NCBI GenBank assembly: GCA_019749805.1
Contig: JAIEPH010000026.1
Coordinates: 1 to 64,000, forward strand
Length of the DNA stretch: 64,000 nucleotides
Origin: Mycobacteriaceae bacterium
GTDB lineage: Bacteria; Actinomycetota; Actinomycetes; Mycobacteriales; Mycobacteriaceae
Direction: 5' to 3'
Shown: positions 38,204-46,330 of the stretch, piece by piece
Layout of the letters: the number at the start of each line of letters is the position of its first letter
Numbering within the stretch: position 1 is the stretch's first letter
Made by a program: the position numbers and the translations under genes
Notes under the pieces: model-generated
What the model was told of the DNA's origin: nothing
Databases searched by the model: none
The model's input: the letters and a program-made list of their open reading frames with translations, nothing else

Positions 38204-38262
38204 TTCTCCGATCGAATGATGTGGTCGTCGTCTTCGTAGGTGGGTGTCACGGTGACGATCAT
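38200..38262 (-). CDS. Possible 20-aa small protein with strong ribosome site
   Basis: A 20-codon frame encodes MIVTVTPTYEDDDHIIRSEN. It is preceded by a strong ribosome site, AAAGGAG, with the GGAG 8 bases before the ATG. Its stop interlocks with the acetoacetyl-CoA synthetase stop in CTAG, as at most convergent gene ends here. It is short enough that chance cannot be excluded, and no promoter is obvious in the 112 bp between it and the divergent 13E12 gene. Function unknown. Rest of this gap: SOS box only. Confidence 0.4.
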   Translation of the reverse strand: MIVTVTPTYEDDDHIIRSEN

Positions 38263-38366
38263 CTGAGTTCTCCTTTCTTGCCGGTTCCCAAGCTGACGGA
38301 TCAGTCTTGGCGTTTCCTTAATGCGTTGTGCTCGGCGGGCTGATTTGTCGGCAGGGCGATGTAGTG

Positions 38367-38382
38367 TCGAACACATGTTCGG
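38367..38382. promoter_or_regulatory. SOS box (LexA site) overlapping the start of the 13E12-family gene
   Basis: TCGAAC-ACAT-GTTCGG matches the mycobacterial SOS box TCGAACnnnnGTTCGA with one mismatch at the last base. It spans the ATG at 38375, so LexA would block transcription directly and the gene should be DNA-damage inducible. LexA boxes at 13E12 repeats are known in M. tuberculosis. Confidence 0.8.
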
Positions 38383-39796
38383 GTCAGAGTTCGCGGGAGT
38401 CGACGACGCCACGGTCGTTGCGGCCATCGCGGACCTGACACGAGCTGAAGCCGCGACCGGGGCGCGGCGGTTGGCGGCGATCGCTGAGCTCAAACGCCGG
38501 CGAGTTCTCGATGATGATGAGCGGGCGCGATGGGCGTGTGATTGGTGGGATTGCGCGGCCGCGGAGGTGGGCGCGGCGATGAACATCAGCAGCCGCCGGG
38601 CCTCGGGTCAGATGCGCATGGCCGAGGCGTTGTGTGATCATTTGCCGGCGGTGGCAGCGTTGTTTGGTCGGGGTGAGCTCAGTGCGCGGGTGGTCGCGGC
38701 GATCACCTGGCGTACGCAGTTCATCACCGAGGCGCCGGTGTGGGCGCTCATCGATGCCGCGATCGCCGAACGTGCGCGCGGGTGGGGTCCGTTGGCCGAG
38801 GACAAGCTGATCGCCGCGGTGGATGCGTTGGTGCTGGAATTCGATGAGGCTGCGGTGATGGTGGCGAAGGCCGCGGCGCGCGCCCGCGATTTTGTGGTGG
38901 GGGATCGCGAGGACGAGAACGGGACGACGTCGGTGTGGGGGCGGTTGTCGGCTGCCGATGCGGCGGTGTTGAAGAAGAAGATCACCGCGATGGTGGCCAC
39001 GGTGTGCCCGAACGATACCCGCACCGCCGGTGAGCGACGCGCGGCGGCGGTGGGGGCGTGGAGCCATGGCAACGATCACCTGCCGTGTGCGTGTGACAGC
39101 CCGTCCTGCCCGGCCCGGGCCGCCCAGCCGGCACCCAAGTCCTCGGTGGTGGTGAATGTGTACACCGATCAGGCCACCCTCGACGGCCTGAAGACGCCGG
39201 CCCCTGCCATCCCCAAATCCTTTGGCACGGCGATCCTGTCGGGGACGGAGGTGATGCCCACACCGTTGCTGGCCGAGTTGCTCCGTGATGGCGCGAAGCT
39301 ACAACCCTTGTGCACCCCGGCCGAGGAGCCCGAGTCGGGGTATCGGCCGTCAGCGAAGCTCGCCCGCTGGGTGCGGGCGCGGGATTTGACGTGCCGGTTT
39401 CCCGGGTGCACCGCGCCGGCGGAGTTCTGCGATATCGATCATGTGATCCCCTATCCGCTGGGGGTCACGCATGCGTCGAATCTGGTGTGTCTGTGTCGAA
39501 AACATCATCTGCTCAAGACGTTTTGGACCGGGGATTGGGAGTTGACACTGCGACCCGATGGGGCGGCGGTGTGGACCTCGCCGACCGGGCACACCTACAC
39601 GACGTATCCGGGATCACGGGCGTACTTCCCTGAGTGGGACACCCACACCGGGGACCTGCCACCCCCACCACAACCGCAGACGTTCAGCACCGACCGGGGC
39701 GTGATGATGCCCCAACGCCGACGCACCCGCGCCCAGGACCGCGCTGCACGCATCAAAGTCGAACGCGCACAAAACAACTCGCCCCCGCCGTTCTAG
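38375..39796 (+). CDS. 13E12-repeat family protein (DUF222 plus HNH endonuclease domain)
   Basis: This 473-residue protein belongs to the mycobacterial 13E12 repeat family, a repeated and probably mobile gene type. It has an N-terminal DUF222 domain (about 10-300) and a C-terminal HNH nuclease domain with CRFPGC, CDIDHVIPY and NLVCLCRKHH, where the DH, N and H active-site residues are intact. The tail is Pro/Arg-rich. The start MFGSEF at 38375 lies inside an SOS box. It sits at the right edge of the accessory insert between hsaB and aspB, and converges on aspB with a CTAG overlap. Nuclease activity is inferred. Confidence 0.9.
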   Translation: MFGSEFAGVDDATVVAAIADLTRAEAATGARRLAAIAELKRRRVLDDDERARWACDWWDCAAAEVGAAMNISSRRASGQMRMAEALCDHLPAVAALFGRGELSARVVAAITWRTQFITEAPVWALIDAAIAERARGWGPLAEDKLIAAVDALVLEFDEAAVMVAKAAARARDFVVGDREDENGTTSVWGRLSAADAAVLKKKITAMVATVCPNDTRTAGERRAAAVGAWSHGNDHLPCACDSPSCPARAAQPAPKSSVVVNVYTDQATLDGLKTPAPAIPKSFGTAILSGTEVMPTPLLAELLRDGAKLQPLCTPAEEPESGYRPSAKLARWVRARDLTCRFPGCTAPAEFCDIDHVIPYPLGVTHASNLVCLCRKHHLLKTFWTGDWELTLRPDGAAVWTSPTGHTYTTYPGSRAYFPEWDTHTGDLPPPPQPQTFSTDRGVMMPQRRRTRAQDRAARIKVERAQNNSPPPF

Positions 39797-40947
39797 GCGA
39801 GCCACGCGCCGATTCGGCGAACAGCCTCCTCGATATCGCTCTCGGGGCCTGCAAAGGACAGCCGCACGAACGATCCGCCCCGCACCGTGTCGAAGTCGAC
39901 GCCGGGCGCGATCGCGACACCGGTATCGGCCAGCAGCTTCGAGCAGAACGACAGCGAATCGGTCGTCAGGTGCGATACGTCGGCGTACACGTAGAAGGCG
40001 CCGTCGGTCGGCGCGAGTTTGTCGATGCCGATGCCGCGAAGTCCGTCGAGCAGGAGTGTCCGATTGCTCGCGTAGTGATGCAGCAGCGCGTCTGCCTCGG
40101 CGACCGACTCCGGTGTGAACGCCGCGACCGCGGCGACCTGGGCCAGCGTCGGCGGGCAGATGGTGAAGTTTCCCGTCAGACAGTCAACGGCCCGTTGCAG
40201 CTCCTGCGGAACCAGCAGCCAGCCCAGCCGCCAACCGGTCATCGCGTAGTACTTCGAAAAACTGTTCGCCACAACGGCTTGCCGCGACGTCGACCATGCG
40301 CAACTCGTCTCGGGCGCACCCTCATAGACCAGCCCGTGGTAGACCTCGTCACTGATCAGCCGCACGCCAGTCGACTCGCACCAGGACGCGATCGCCGCCA
40401 GTTCCTCCGGCGGAATGATCGTCCCCGTCGGGTTGGCAGGGCTCGCGACGATGACGCCCTGCACCGGCGGATCGAGTTCGGCCAGCATCTGCGTCGTCGG
40501 CTGGAAACGCGTCTGCGGTCCGCACGGGATCTCCACGACCTCACACCCCAGGGCCGACAGGATATTGCGGTAACACGGGTAGCCCGGGCTCGCGATCGCC
40601 ACCCGGTCGCCCGCATCGAAGCATGCGAGGAACGCCAGCAGGAAACCGCCACTTGAACCGGTGGTCACCACCACGTCCGCCGGGTCGACCGTCAGTCCGC
40701 GCCGAGTTTGATACGACGCTGCGATCGCCGCTCGCAACTCCGGAATGCCAAGCGCCACCGTGTAACCAAGCACCGTATGGTCCAGCGCCGCCTTCGCCGC
40801 CGCGCGTACCGCTTGCGGTGCGCCGGAACTCGGCTGACCCGCCGAGAGATTCACCAGATCGCCGTGGCTGCGCTGACGCTCCGCCGCAGCCAGCCACACG
40901 TCCATCACATAGAACGGCGGGATGCCGGCACGTAAGGAGACGTTCAT
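39793..40947 (-). CDS. aspB: PLP-dependent aminotransferase (AspB-like, Rv3565)
   Basis: This fold type I aminotransferase has 384 residues. It shows the PLP site with SPANPTGTII, the DEVYHGLVYEG aspartate strand, the Schiff-base Lys in NSFSKYYAMTGWRLG and the substrate-binding Arg near FVRLSFAG. It corresponds to M. tuberculosis Rv3565 in the KstR2 regulon; its role in steroid catabolism is not obvious. Start at 40947 with GGAG upstream; the ATG overlaps the stop of the binding-protein gene by 4 bp (ATGA). Confidence 0.88.
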   Translation of the reverse strand: MNVSLRAGIPPFYVMDVWLAAAERQRSHGDLVNLSAGQPSSGAPQAVRAAAKAALDHTVLGYTVALGIPELRAAIAASYQTRRGLTVDPADVVVTTGSSGGFLLAFLACFDAGDRVAIASPGYPCYRNILSALGCEVVEIPCGPQTRFQPTTQMLAELDPPVQGVIVASPANPTGTIIPPEELAAIASWCESTGVRLISDEVYHGLVYEGAPETSCAWSTSRQAVVANSFSKYYAMTGWRLGWLLVPQELQRAVDCLTGNFTICPPTLAQVAAVAAFTPESVAEADALLHHYASNRTLLLDGLRGIGIDKLAPTDGAFYVYADVSHLTTDSLSFCSKLLADTGVAIAPGVDFDTVRGGSFVRLSFAGPESDIEEAVRRIGAWLA

Positions 40948-41684
40948 CGGGCCGGTAGTTGATCGAGGTCGTGGAAGAACCCGTGCACGTCGGCGTAATA
41001 GAAGGGCTTGAGTCCGCCGTACACGCCGCTCCAATCAGGCACCCACGAGACCAGCGCGTCGAGAAGCATTGTGCGGGTGCCTTCGTCCAGTCCCTTGCGC
41101 GCGATGACCACCGGTGGTTTGCAGTTGTCGTACTGTCCGATGACCTTCGTGTCCTTGGCGTTCTCTGGCCTTGCTCTCCAGACATCCTCCAGGACCATCG
41201 TCGCCCGAACTTGCTTGGAGACAACGGCATCGATCTGGCCTTGCCATGCCGGGACTGCGATCAGATGCAGGAATTCATCCCGCGCTTTGCCCTGCCTGGC
41301 CAACAGAATCGCCGGTGAGAAGTAGCTCGACGTGCAGGCCGTGTTGATGTATCCGTAGTCCGCGCCCTGCAAATCAGCCAACCCCGTCGCGGGGTCGTCG
41401 GCCCTGACTACGAGCAAGCTGGTCTGACGAGGATCGCCGGTGAACTTCGACGTGGCGATCGCCAGTCCTCGGTAGGTGGCGTCGCCACTTCGGACGATCC
41501 GGTGAAAGTCGGCTGTCGGCACATACGCGATGTCCGGCTGGTGCCGGGCGAGAGCCTCGTCGATGGCGGCGAGATCGGCGGTCTGGCTCGCGACGATGTC
41601 GGCCGCGGTGAGAATGCTCTTCCACGGCTCATCGCTGGTCGGCAGCCCCAGATTCTGGTCCAGGACGAAGGTCAGCGACGTCAC
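40944..41684 (-). CDS. PhnD/SsuA-type substrate-binding-like protein without signal peptide
   Basis: This 246-residue protein resembles the periplasmic phosphonate-binding family (PF12974 type): FVLDQNLGLPTSDEPW at the start, DIAYVPTADFHRI, the hinge phrase GADYGYINTACTSSYFSPA and WQGQIDAVVSKQVRATMVLEDVW split across the second lobe. It has no signal peptide or lipobox from the GTG at 41684, and no ABC transporter genes are nearby. A longer upstream start (41756) would only add fadE33-overlapping residues with no signal peptide either. It lies within the aspB-fadE33 run and overlaps fadE33 antisense-free on the same strand by 10 bp before its start. Probably a cytoplasmic ligand-binding protein; role unknown. 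Confidence 0.72.
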   Translation of the reverse strand: MTSLTFVLDQNLGLPTSDEPWKSILTAADIVASQTADLAAIDEALARHQPDIAYVPTADFHRIVRSGDATYRGLAIATSKFTGDPRQTSLLVVRADDPATGLADLQGADYGYINTACTSSYFSPAILLARQGKARDEFLHLIAVPAWQGQIDAVVSKQVRATMVLEDVWRARPENAKDTKVIGQYDNCKPPVVIARKGLDEGTRTMLLDALVSWVPDWSGVYGGLKPFYYADVHGFFHDLDQLPAR

Positions 41685-41694
41685 GTCGCCAACG

Positions 41695-42636
41695 TTAGAG
41701 CACTTCGGACTCGAGCCTGCGCAAATGCTCCCTAGGCGGTCCGAGCAGTTGCGCACTGCCGTGCGCTCGCTTGAAGTACAGCTGAATGTCGTGCTCCCAC
41801 GTGATGGCGATGCCGCCGTGCATCTGGACCGCCTCGCCCACCACCTTGGAGAACGCTTCGCTCGCCGAGAATCGCGCCAACGCCGCTGAAGTCGGCGACG
41901 GTTCGGCTACCGCGTCATTCACCACCGCGCGCGCCGATTGCACCGCGACATACAGGTCGGCCATCCGGTGCTTGAGCGCCTGGAAGCTGCCGATCGGCCT
42001 CCCGAACTGAACCCTGTCCTTGGTGTACGCGACGGTGAGATCGAGACACCGCGCGGCCGCTCCGATCTGCTCGGCGGCCAGCAGGATCGCCGCCGTATCG
42101 GCCAGCCCCGGGTCGGCGCCGATCTCGGTATCGCCCTGCGATTCGACGCGGGCCAGCCGACGCGTCGGATCCATGGTGTCGACGCGGTTCGCGGTGAACT
42201 CCGACAGCCGCTTCAGTCGCTCTCCGTCCGCGGTGATCACGATGTCGGCGACGTCGCCGCTGATCACGAAATTCGTATCGAACGCGACGGTGCCGATCTT
42301 GGTACCGGCCGCGAGTTCTTCCAGCGCGTCGGCGTCGGGTTGATCGGCGGTCAGCAGCGCCAGCTCAGCCAGCGTGGTGCCGAGCAGAGGCGTCGGCACC
42401 AGGCCCTTGCCGAGCTCTTCGAGGACGACGGCGGCATCGGCCAGCTCACCACCCGCACCGCCGAGTTCTTCGGGTACCACCAGAGCGGCGGCACCCACCT
42501 GCTCGCACAACAACTTCCACAACGACTCGTCGAAACCTCGTTCGGACTCCATCGCCTGCCGGACGGCCTCAGGCGACGCATGCTTCTCGACCAGTGCGGC
42601 TACCGTGCCCCGCAGCAGTTCCCGTTCTTCACTCAC
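41695..42636 (-). CDS. fadE33: Acyl-CoA dehydrogenase FadE33
   Basis: This is a small-subunit-type acyl-CoA dehydrogenase of the KstR2 regulon (M. tuberculosis Rv3564), expected to pair with FadE31 or FadE32 in degrading the last steroid rings. The 313-residue protein has FGRPIGSFQALKHRMAD and HGGIAITWEHDIQLYFKRAH near the C-terminus. The GTG at 42636 overlaps the fadE32 stop by 4 bp. Like its partners, it is shorter than housekeeping FadEs. Its stop lies 10 bp before the GTG of the binding-like protein. Confidence 0.92.
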   Translation of the reverse strand: MSEERELLRGTVAALVEKHASPEAVRQAMESERGFDESLWKLLCEQVGAAALVVPEELGGAGGELADAAVVLEELGKGLVPTPLLGTTLAELALLTADQPDADALEELAAGTKIGTVAFDTNFVISGDVADIVITADGERLKRLSEFTANRVDTMDPTRRLARVESQGDTEIGADPGLADTAAILLAAEQIGAAARCLDLTVAYTKDRVQFGRPIGSFQALKHRMADLYVAVQSARAVVNDAVAEPSPTSAALARFSASEAFSKVVGEAVQMHGGIAITWEHDIQLYFKRAHGSAQLLGPPREHLRRLESEVL

Positions 42637-43598
42637 AATGCCTCCAGAAGCCGTCGCCGGTGCAGCGTGGGATCGCCCCACGCCGAACGCAGTGCCTGCA
42701 CCCGCAACAGCGACAGCGACATGTCGTGCTCTTGCGTGAATCCGATCGCGCCGTGGGTCTGTAGCGCAGAGCGTGCCGCCAGCAGCGCGGCGTCCGACGC
42801 GGCGACCTTGGCGGCGCTGACGTCGCGCGCCGTCTCCGGCGTCTGGTCGGCCACCGACAGCGCCGCCCCGTAGACCAGGGGCCTAGCGAGCTCGAGAGCA
42901 ATGTGCACGTCGGCGAGTTTGTGTTTGATTGCCTGATACGTACCGATCACCGTGCCGAACTGGCTGCGCTGCTTGGCATACTCGACCGACATGTCGAGCA
43001 GCGCCTGCCCTGCTCCGACCAGCTGCGCCGCAGTCGCCAACACACCGATCTCGTATGCGCGTGCCACATCGGCGGGCTGGCCGTGACCGGACACGTTGAC
43101 GTTGAACAACTTTCGGCTCGGATCGACGGATTCGACCTGCTCGGCCGCGGTGCCGTCGCTGACCTTTCCGTCGGCCGCCACCAGGATCAGGCCCGCAATG
43201 TCGGCGTCCACCGCCCGCGGCACCTGCGGGGGCATCGCCACGGTGGCGATCAGCTCACCGGCCGCCAGCGCCGCGCCCCGTTCGGCCCCGTCATCGTGGC
43301 CGGCAAGGAGAACCGGTGCCACCGCGATTGATTCGGTCACGGGGCCGGGGACGCACCACCGGCCGAGCCGTTCGGCAGCGACCACCAGGTCGACGGGGTG
43401 CGCCTCGATCCCGTCGAACTTCTCGGGCACCATCAGGGCTGTCACACCCAGCTCGGCAAGCTGTGCCCACACCTTGCGGCCGGGCGCGGGGTCGCCCGCG
43501 GCCCACGCGCGCACCGCGGCGGGCATCTCGGCCGCGCCGAGTGCGGCGTCGATGCTGGCGGCGAAATCGCGCTGCTGTTCGTCGATCTCAAAGTTCAT
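42633..43598 (-). CDS. fadE32: Acyl-CoA dehydrogenase FadE32
   Basis: This 321-residue acyl-CoA dehydrogenase (M. tuberculosis Rv3563) acts in HIP degradation, probably as a heteromer with FadE31/FadE33. It has FGTVIGTYQAIKHKLADVHI and HGAIGFTQEHDMSLSLLRVQ. The start MNFEIDEQQ at 43598 is 4 bases-and-stop downstream of fadE31 (gap of 4 bp). It overlaps fadE33 by 4 bp. Confidence 0.92.
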   Translation of the reverse strand: MNFEIDEQQRDFAASIDAALGAAEMPAAVRAWAAGDPAPGRKVWAQLAELGVTALMVPEKFDGIEAHPVDLVVAAERLGRWCVPGPVTESIAVAPVLLAGHDDGAERGAALAAGELIATVAMPPQVPRAVDADIAGLILVAADGKVSDGTAAEQVESVDPSRKLFNVNVSGHGQPADVARAYEIGVLATAAQLVGAGQALLDMSVEYAKQRSQFGTVIGTYQAIKHKLADVHIALELARPLVYGAALSVADQTPETARDVSAAKVAASDAALLAARSALQTHGAIGFTQEHDMSLSLLRVQALRSAWGDPTLHRRRLLEAL

Positions 43599-43602
43599 GT
43601 GT

Positions 43603-44736
43603 CTACTTCCGCGGCAGGCCCAGTAGGCGCTCGGCGATGATGTTGCGCTGAATCTCGTTGGTGCCCGCGTAGATCGGGCCGCCCAGCGCGAACAGCAGAC
43701 CTTCGGTCCACGAGTCGACCAGCTCGGCGTCGGCACCGCGCATGTCCAGCGCGGTCTGATGGATCGCCACGTCGAGGTCCGACCAGAACACCTTGGTCAC
43801 CGACGACTCGGCGCCCAGTTCACCGCCACCACTCACTCTGGTCACGGTGCCGAACGTGTGCAGCCGATAGGCCTGCGCCTTGATCCACGCGTCGGCTACC
43901 CGGTCGACGAAGGGAGCAGCGGAATCGGCCTGCAGTGTTTTCCAGAGCGCCACCAGCCTTTCCGCCGGTGCGATGAAGCGTGCCGGGCTGCGCAGCGACA
44001 TCCCACGCTCATTGCTCGACGTACTCATCGCGGAACGCCAGCCGTCGTTCACCTCACCGATCACGTCGTTGTCGGGGACGAACACGTCGTCGAGGAAGAT
44101 CTCTCCGAATCCGGTGTCGCCGCCCAGCTGGGCGATCGGGCGCACCGTGACCCCGTCGGCCTTCAGGTCGAACATGACGTACGTCAGGCCTTTGTGGCGC
44201 TGCGCCTCGGGATCCGAGCGGAACAATCCGAACGCGCGCTCGCCGAACGGCGCCCGCGAGCTCCAGATCTTCTGGCCGTTGAGCAACCAGCCACCGTCGG
44301 TCTTGGTGGCGGTGGACCGCAGCGACGCCAGGTCGCTGCCCGACTCGGGCTCCGACCAGGCCTGCGCCCAGATCTCCTCGCCACTGGCCATTTTGGGCAA
44401 CACTCTGTCGAGCTGTTCCTGAGTGCCGTGCGCGAACAGGGTCGGCGCGAGCATCGACGTGCCGTTGGCGCTCGCGCGGCCTGGCGCGCCTGCGCGGAAG
44501 TACTCCTCCTCGTAGACCACCCACTGCAGCAGCGACGCGTCGCGGCCGCCGTACTTCTCGGGCCACGTGATCACCGACAAGCCGGCGTCGAAGAGCACCT
44601 TGTCCCAGGTCCGATGTTGTTCGAAGCCCTCGGCCGTGTCGTATGACTTCGTCGGGAACTTGTCCTCGTTCGCCGAGAGGAATTCGCGCACCTCGGACTG
44701 GAAGTCCAAGGTCGCGTCGTCGAAATCGAGATCCAT
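43603..44736 (-). CDS. fadE31: Acyl-CoA dehydrogenase FadE31
   Basis: This 377-residue acyl-CoA dehydrogenase (M. tuberculosis Rv3562) is the large-type partner in the fadE31-32-33 set. It has WSEPESGSDLASLRSTA (flavin-binding middle region), NGQKIWSSRAPF, and the C-terminal GGPIYAGTNEIQRNIIAERLLGLP. It begins 8 bp after the fadD3 stop. Together with FadE32 and FadE33 it is assigned to ring C/D degradation by position and family. Confidence 0.93.
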   Translation of the reverse strand: MDLDFDDATLDFQSEVREFLSANEDKFPTKSYDTAEGFEQHRTWDKVLFDAGLSVITWPEKYGGRDASLLQWVVYEEEYFRAGAPGRASANGTSMLAPTLFAHGTQEQLDRVLPKMASGEEIWAQAWSEPESGSDLASLRSTATKTDGGWLLNGQKIWSSRAPFGERAFGLFRSDPEAQRHKGLTYVMFDLKADGVTVRPIAQLGGDTGFGEIFLDDVFVPDNDVIGEVNDGWRSAMSTSSNERGMSLRSPARFIAPAERLVALWKTLQADSAAPFVDRVADAWIKAQAYRLHTFGTVTRVSGGGELGAESSVTKVFWSDLDVAIHQTALDMRGADAELVDSWTEGLLFALGGPIYAGTNEIQRNIIAERLLGLPRK

Positions 44737-44744
44737 CAGTGCTC

Positions 44745-46283
44745 CTATTTCCGCATCCCGCGGAGAACTGGCTTGACCACTTTGCCGCCCGGATTACGCG
44801 GCAGCACGTCGAGGAACTCCACGAAGCGTGGTGCCTTGAAGTTCGCGAGATGCTCACGCGTGTAAGTGATTACCTGCTTCTCGTCCAGTTCCGCGCCTGG
44901 CTTGAGTACGAGGAACGCCTTGCCGACCTCGCCCAGGCGATCGTCGGGCACCCCGATGACGGCCGACTCGGCGACGCCTTCGAGGCGGGCCAACACCTGT
45001 TCGATCTCGGCGGGATAGACGTTGAATCCACCGCAGATGTACATGTCCTTGAGCCGATCGGTGATCGTCAGGTTTCCGCGCTCATCCAATCGGCCGATGT
45101 CGCCGGTGTGTAGCCAGCCGTCGGAATCGATTGCGGCGGCGGTGGCTTCGGGATCATCGAGGTAACCGAGCATCACGTTCGGCCCGCGCAGCAACACCTC
45201 ACCCGACCCGTCCTCGGACGGGCCGTCGATGCGTAGTTCGAAGTCGGCAATCGGGCGCCCGCACGTCGTGGCCACCGTGACCGCGTCGTCCTCCGCGCGG
45301 CACATCGTGCCGAACCCGCTAGCCTCGGTCAGGCCGTACGCCGTCAGCACGATGTCGATGTCGAGTTCGGTCTGCATGCGTTCGATCAGCACCACCGGGA
45401 TCGTCGCCGCGCCGGTCACCGCGAATCGCAGCGATGTCAGGTCGTAGTCGCCGCGCTTCGGATGGTCCAGCAGGGTCTGGTAGATCGTGGGCGGCCCGGG
45501 CAGCACGGTGATGCGGTGTTCGGCCACCGCGGCCATCGCCTTCTCCGGGTCGAACGTCAGCTGCGGGATCAGCGTCGCGCCGGTCTGCAGGCACGCCAGG
45601 ATGCCGGCCTTGTAGCCGAAGTTGTGGAAGAACGGATTGATGCACAGGTAGCGGTCGGCGCTTGTGAGCTCTCCGCAGGCGGCCCACGCCGCGGGCGCGT
45701 CGAGCGACTGGCGGTGCGCGCACAGCGCGCCCTTGCTGCGACCGGTGGTGCCGGATGTGAAGAGGATGTCGGAGACGTCGTCGGGGGTCAGCGCGGCGAC
45801 GCGCGCGTCGACCGCCGCCAGGCTTGTCCCGCGCGCCACGAACTCATCCCATGTGCCGTCGGCCTGCTCGATCGGGACGCGGATCACGTGCCGCAAGTCG
45901 GGCAGGACGTCACGGTCGATGGATGCGGCCTTGTCAGCGCCGAGGAATTGGCCCGCAGCGAAGAGCAGCGGAGCGGCGGTGCGGGCGAGAATGTCGGTGG
46001 CCTCGCTCGCGGTGTAGCGGGTGTTCAGCGGCACCATCACCCCGCCGGCATAGTGCGTGGCCAGGCATGCGACCACCCAGTGCCAGGTGTTCGGCGACCA
46101 GATCGCGACCCGATCCCCGGCCTGCACGCCCAGGTCGATCATGGCTGCGGCGGCTTGGCGCACTTCGGTGCGCAATTGCGCGTACGTCAGCCGACGATCG
46201 TGCGTGACCAGGGCGTCGTGGTCCGAGAACTGGTCAGCAATCCGATCCAGGACCTGCGGAATGGTCCTCGAACGGTCCGTCAT
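44745..46283 (-). CDS. fadD3: HIP--CoA ligase FadD3
   Basis: FadD3 activates HIP, the propionate left after rings A and B are removed, to HIP-CoA, which commits it to ring C/D degradation and yields the KstR2 ligand. The 512-residue ANL ligase has the P-loop FTSGTTGRSKGALCAHR (about 173-189), TAYGLTEASGFGT, DGWLHTGDIGRLDERG and the C-terminal PRNPGGKVVK. It corresponds to M. tuberculosis Rv3561. It is the first gene leftward of the KstR2 box. Confidence 0.95.
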   Translation of the reverse strand: MTDRSRTIPQVLDRIADQFSDHDALVTHDRRLTYAQLRTEVRQAAAAMIDLGVQAGDRVAIWSPNTWHWVVACLATHYAGGVMVPLNTRYTASEATDILARTAAPLLFAAGQFLGADKAASIDRDVLPDLRHVIRVPIEQADGTWDEFVARGTSLAAVDARVAALTPDDVSDILFTSGTTGRSKGALCAHRQSLDAPAAWAACGELTSADRYLCINPFFHNFGYKAGILACLQTGATLIPQLTFDPEKAMAAVAEHRITVLPGPPTIYQTLLDHPKRGDYDLTSLRFAVTGAATIPVVLIERMQTELDIDIVLTAYGLTEASGFGTMCRAEDDAVTVATTCGRPIADFELRIDGPSEDGSGEVLLRGPNVMLGYLDDPEATAAAIDSDGWLHTGDIGRLDERGNLTITDRLKDMYICGGFNVYPAEIEQVLARLEGVAESAVIGVPDDRLGEVGKAFLVLKPGAELDEKQVITYTREHLANFKAPRFVEFLDVLPRNPGGKVVKPVLRGMRK

Positions 46284-46300
46284 CGATGCTCCTCTAACAA

Positions 46301-46314
46301 AGCAAGTGCTTGGT
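46301..46314. promoter_or_regulatory. KstR2 operator between fadD3 and fadE30
   Basis: AGCAAGTGCTTGGT matches the KstR2 motif AnCAAGnnCTTGnT at every fixed position. The gap between the divergent fadD3 and fadE30 starts is only 47 bp, so this one site can repress both operons. The GTG of fadE30 follows 16 bp later. Confidence 0.92.
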
Positions 46315-46330
46315 AGGTTAGCCTACAGGG

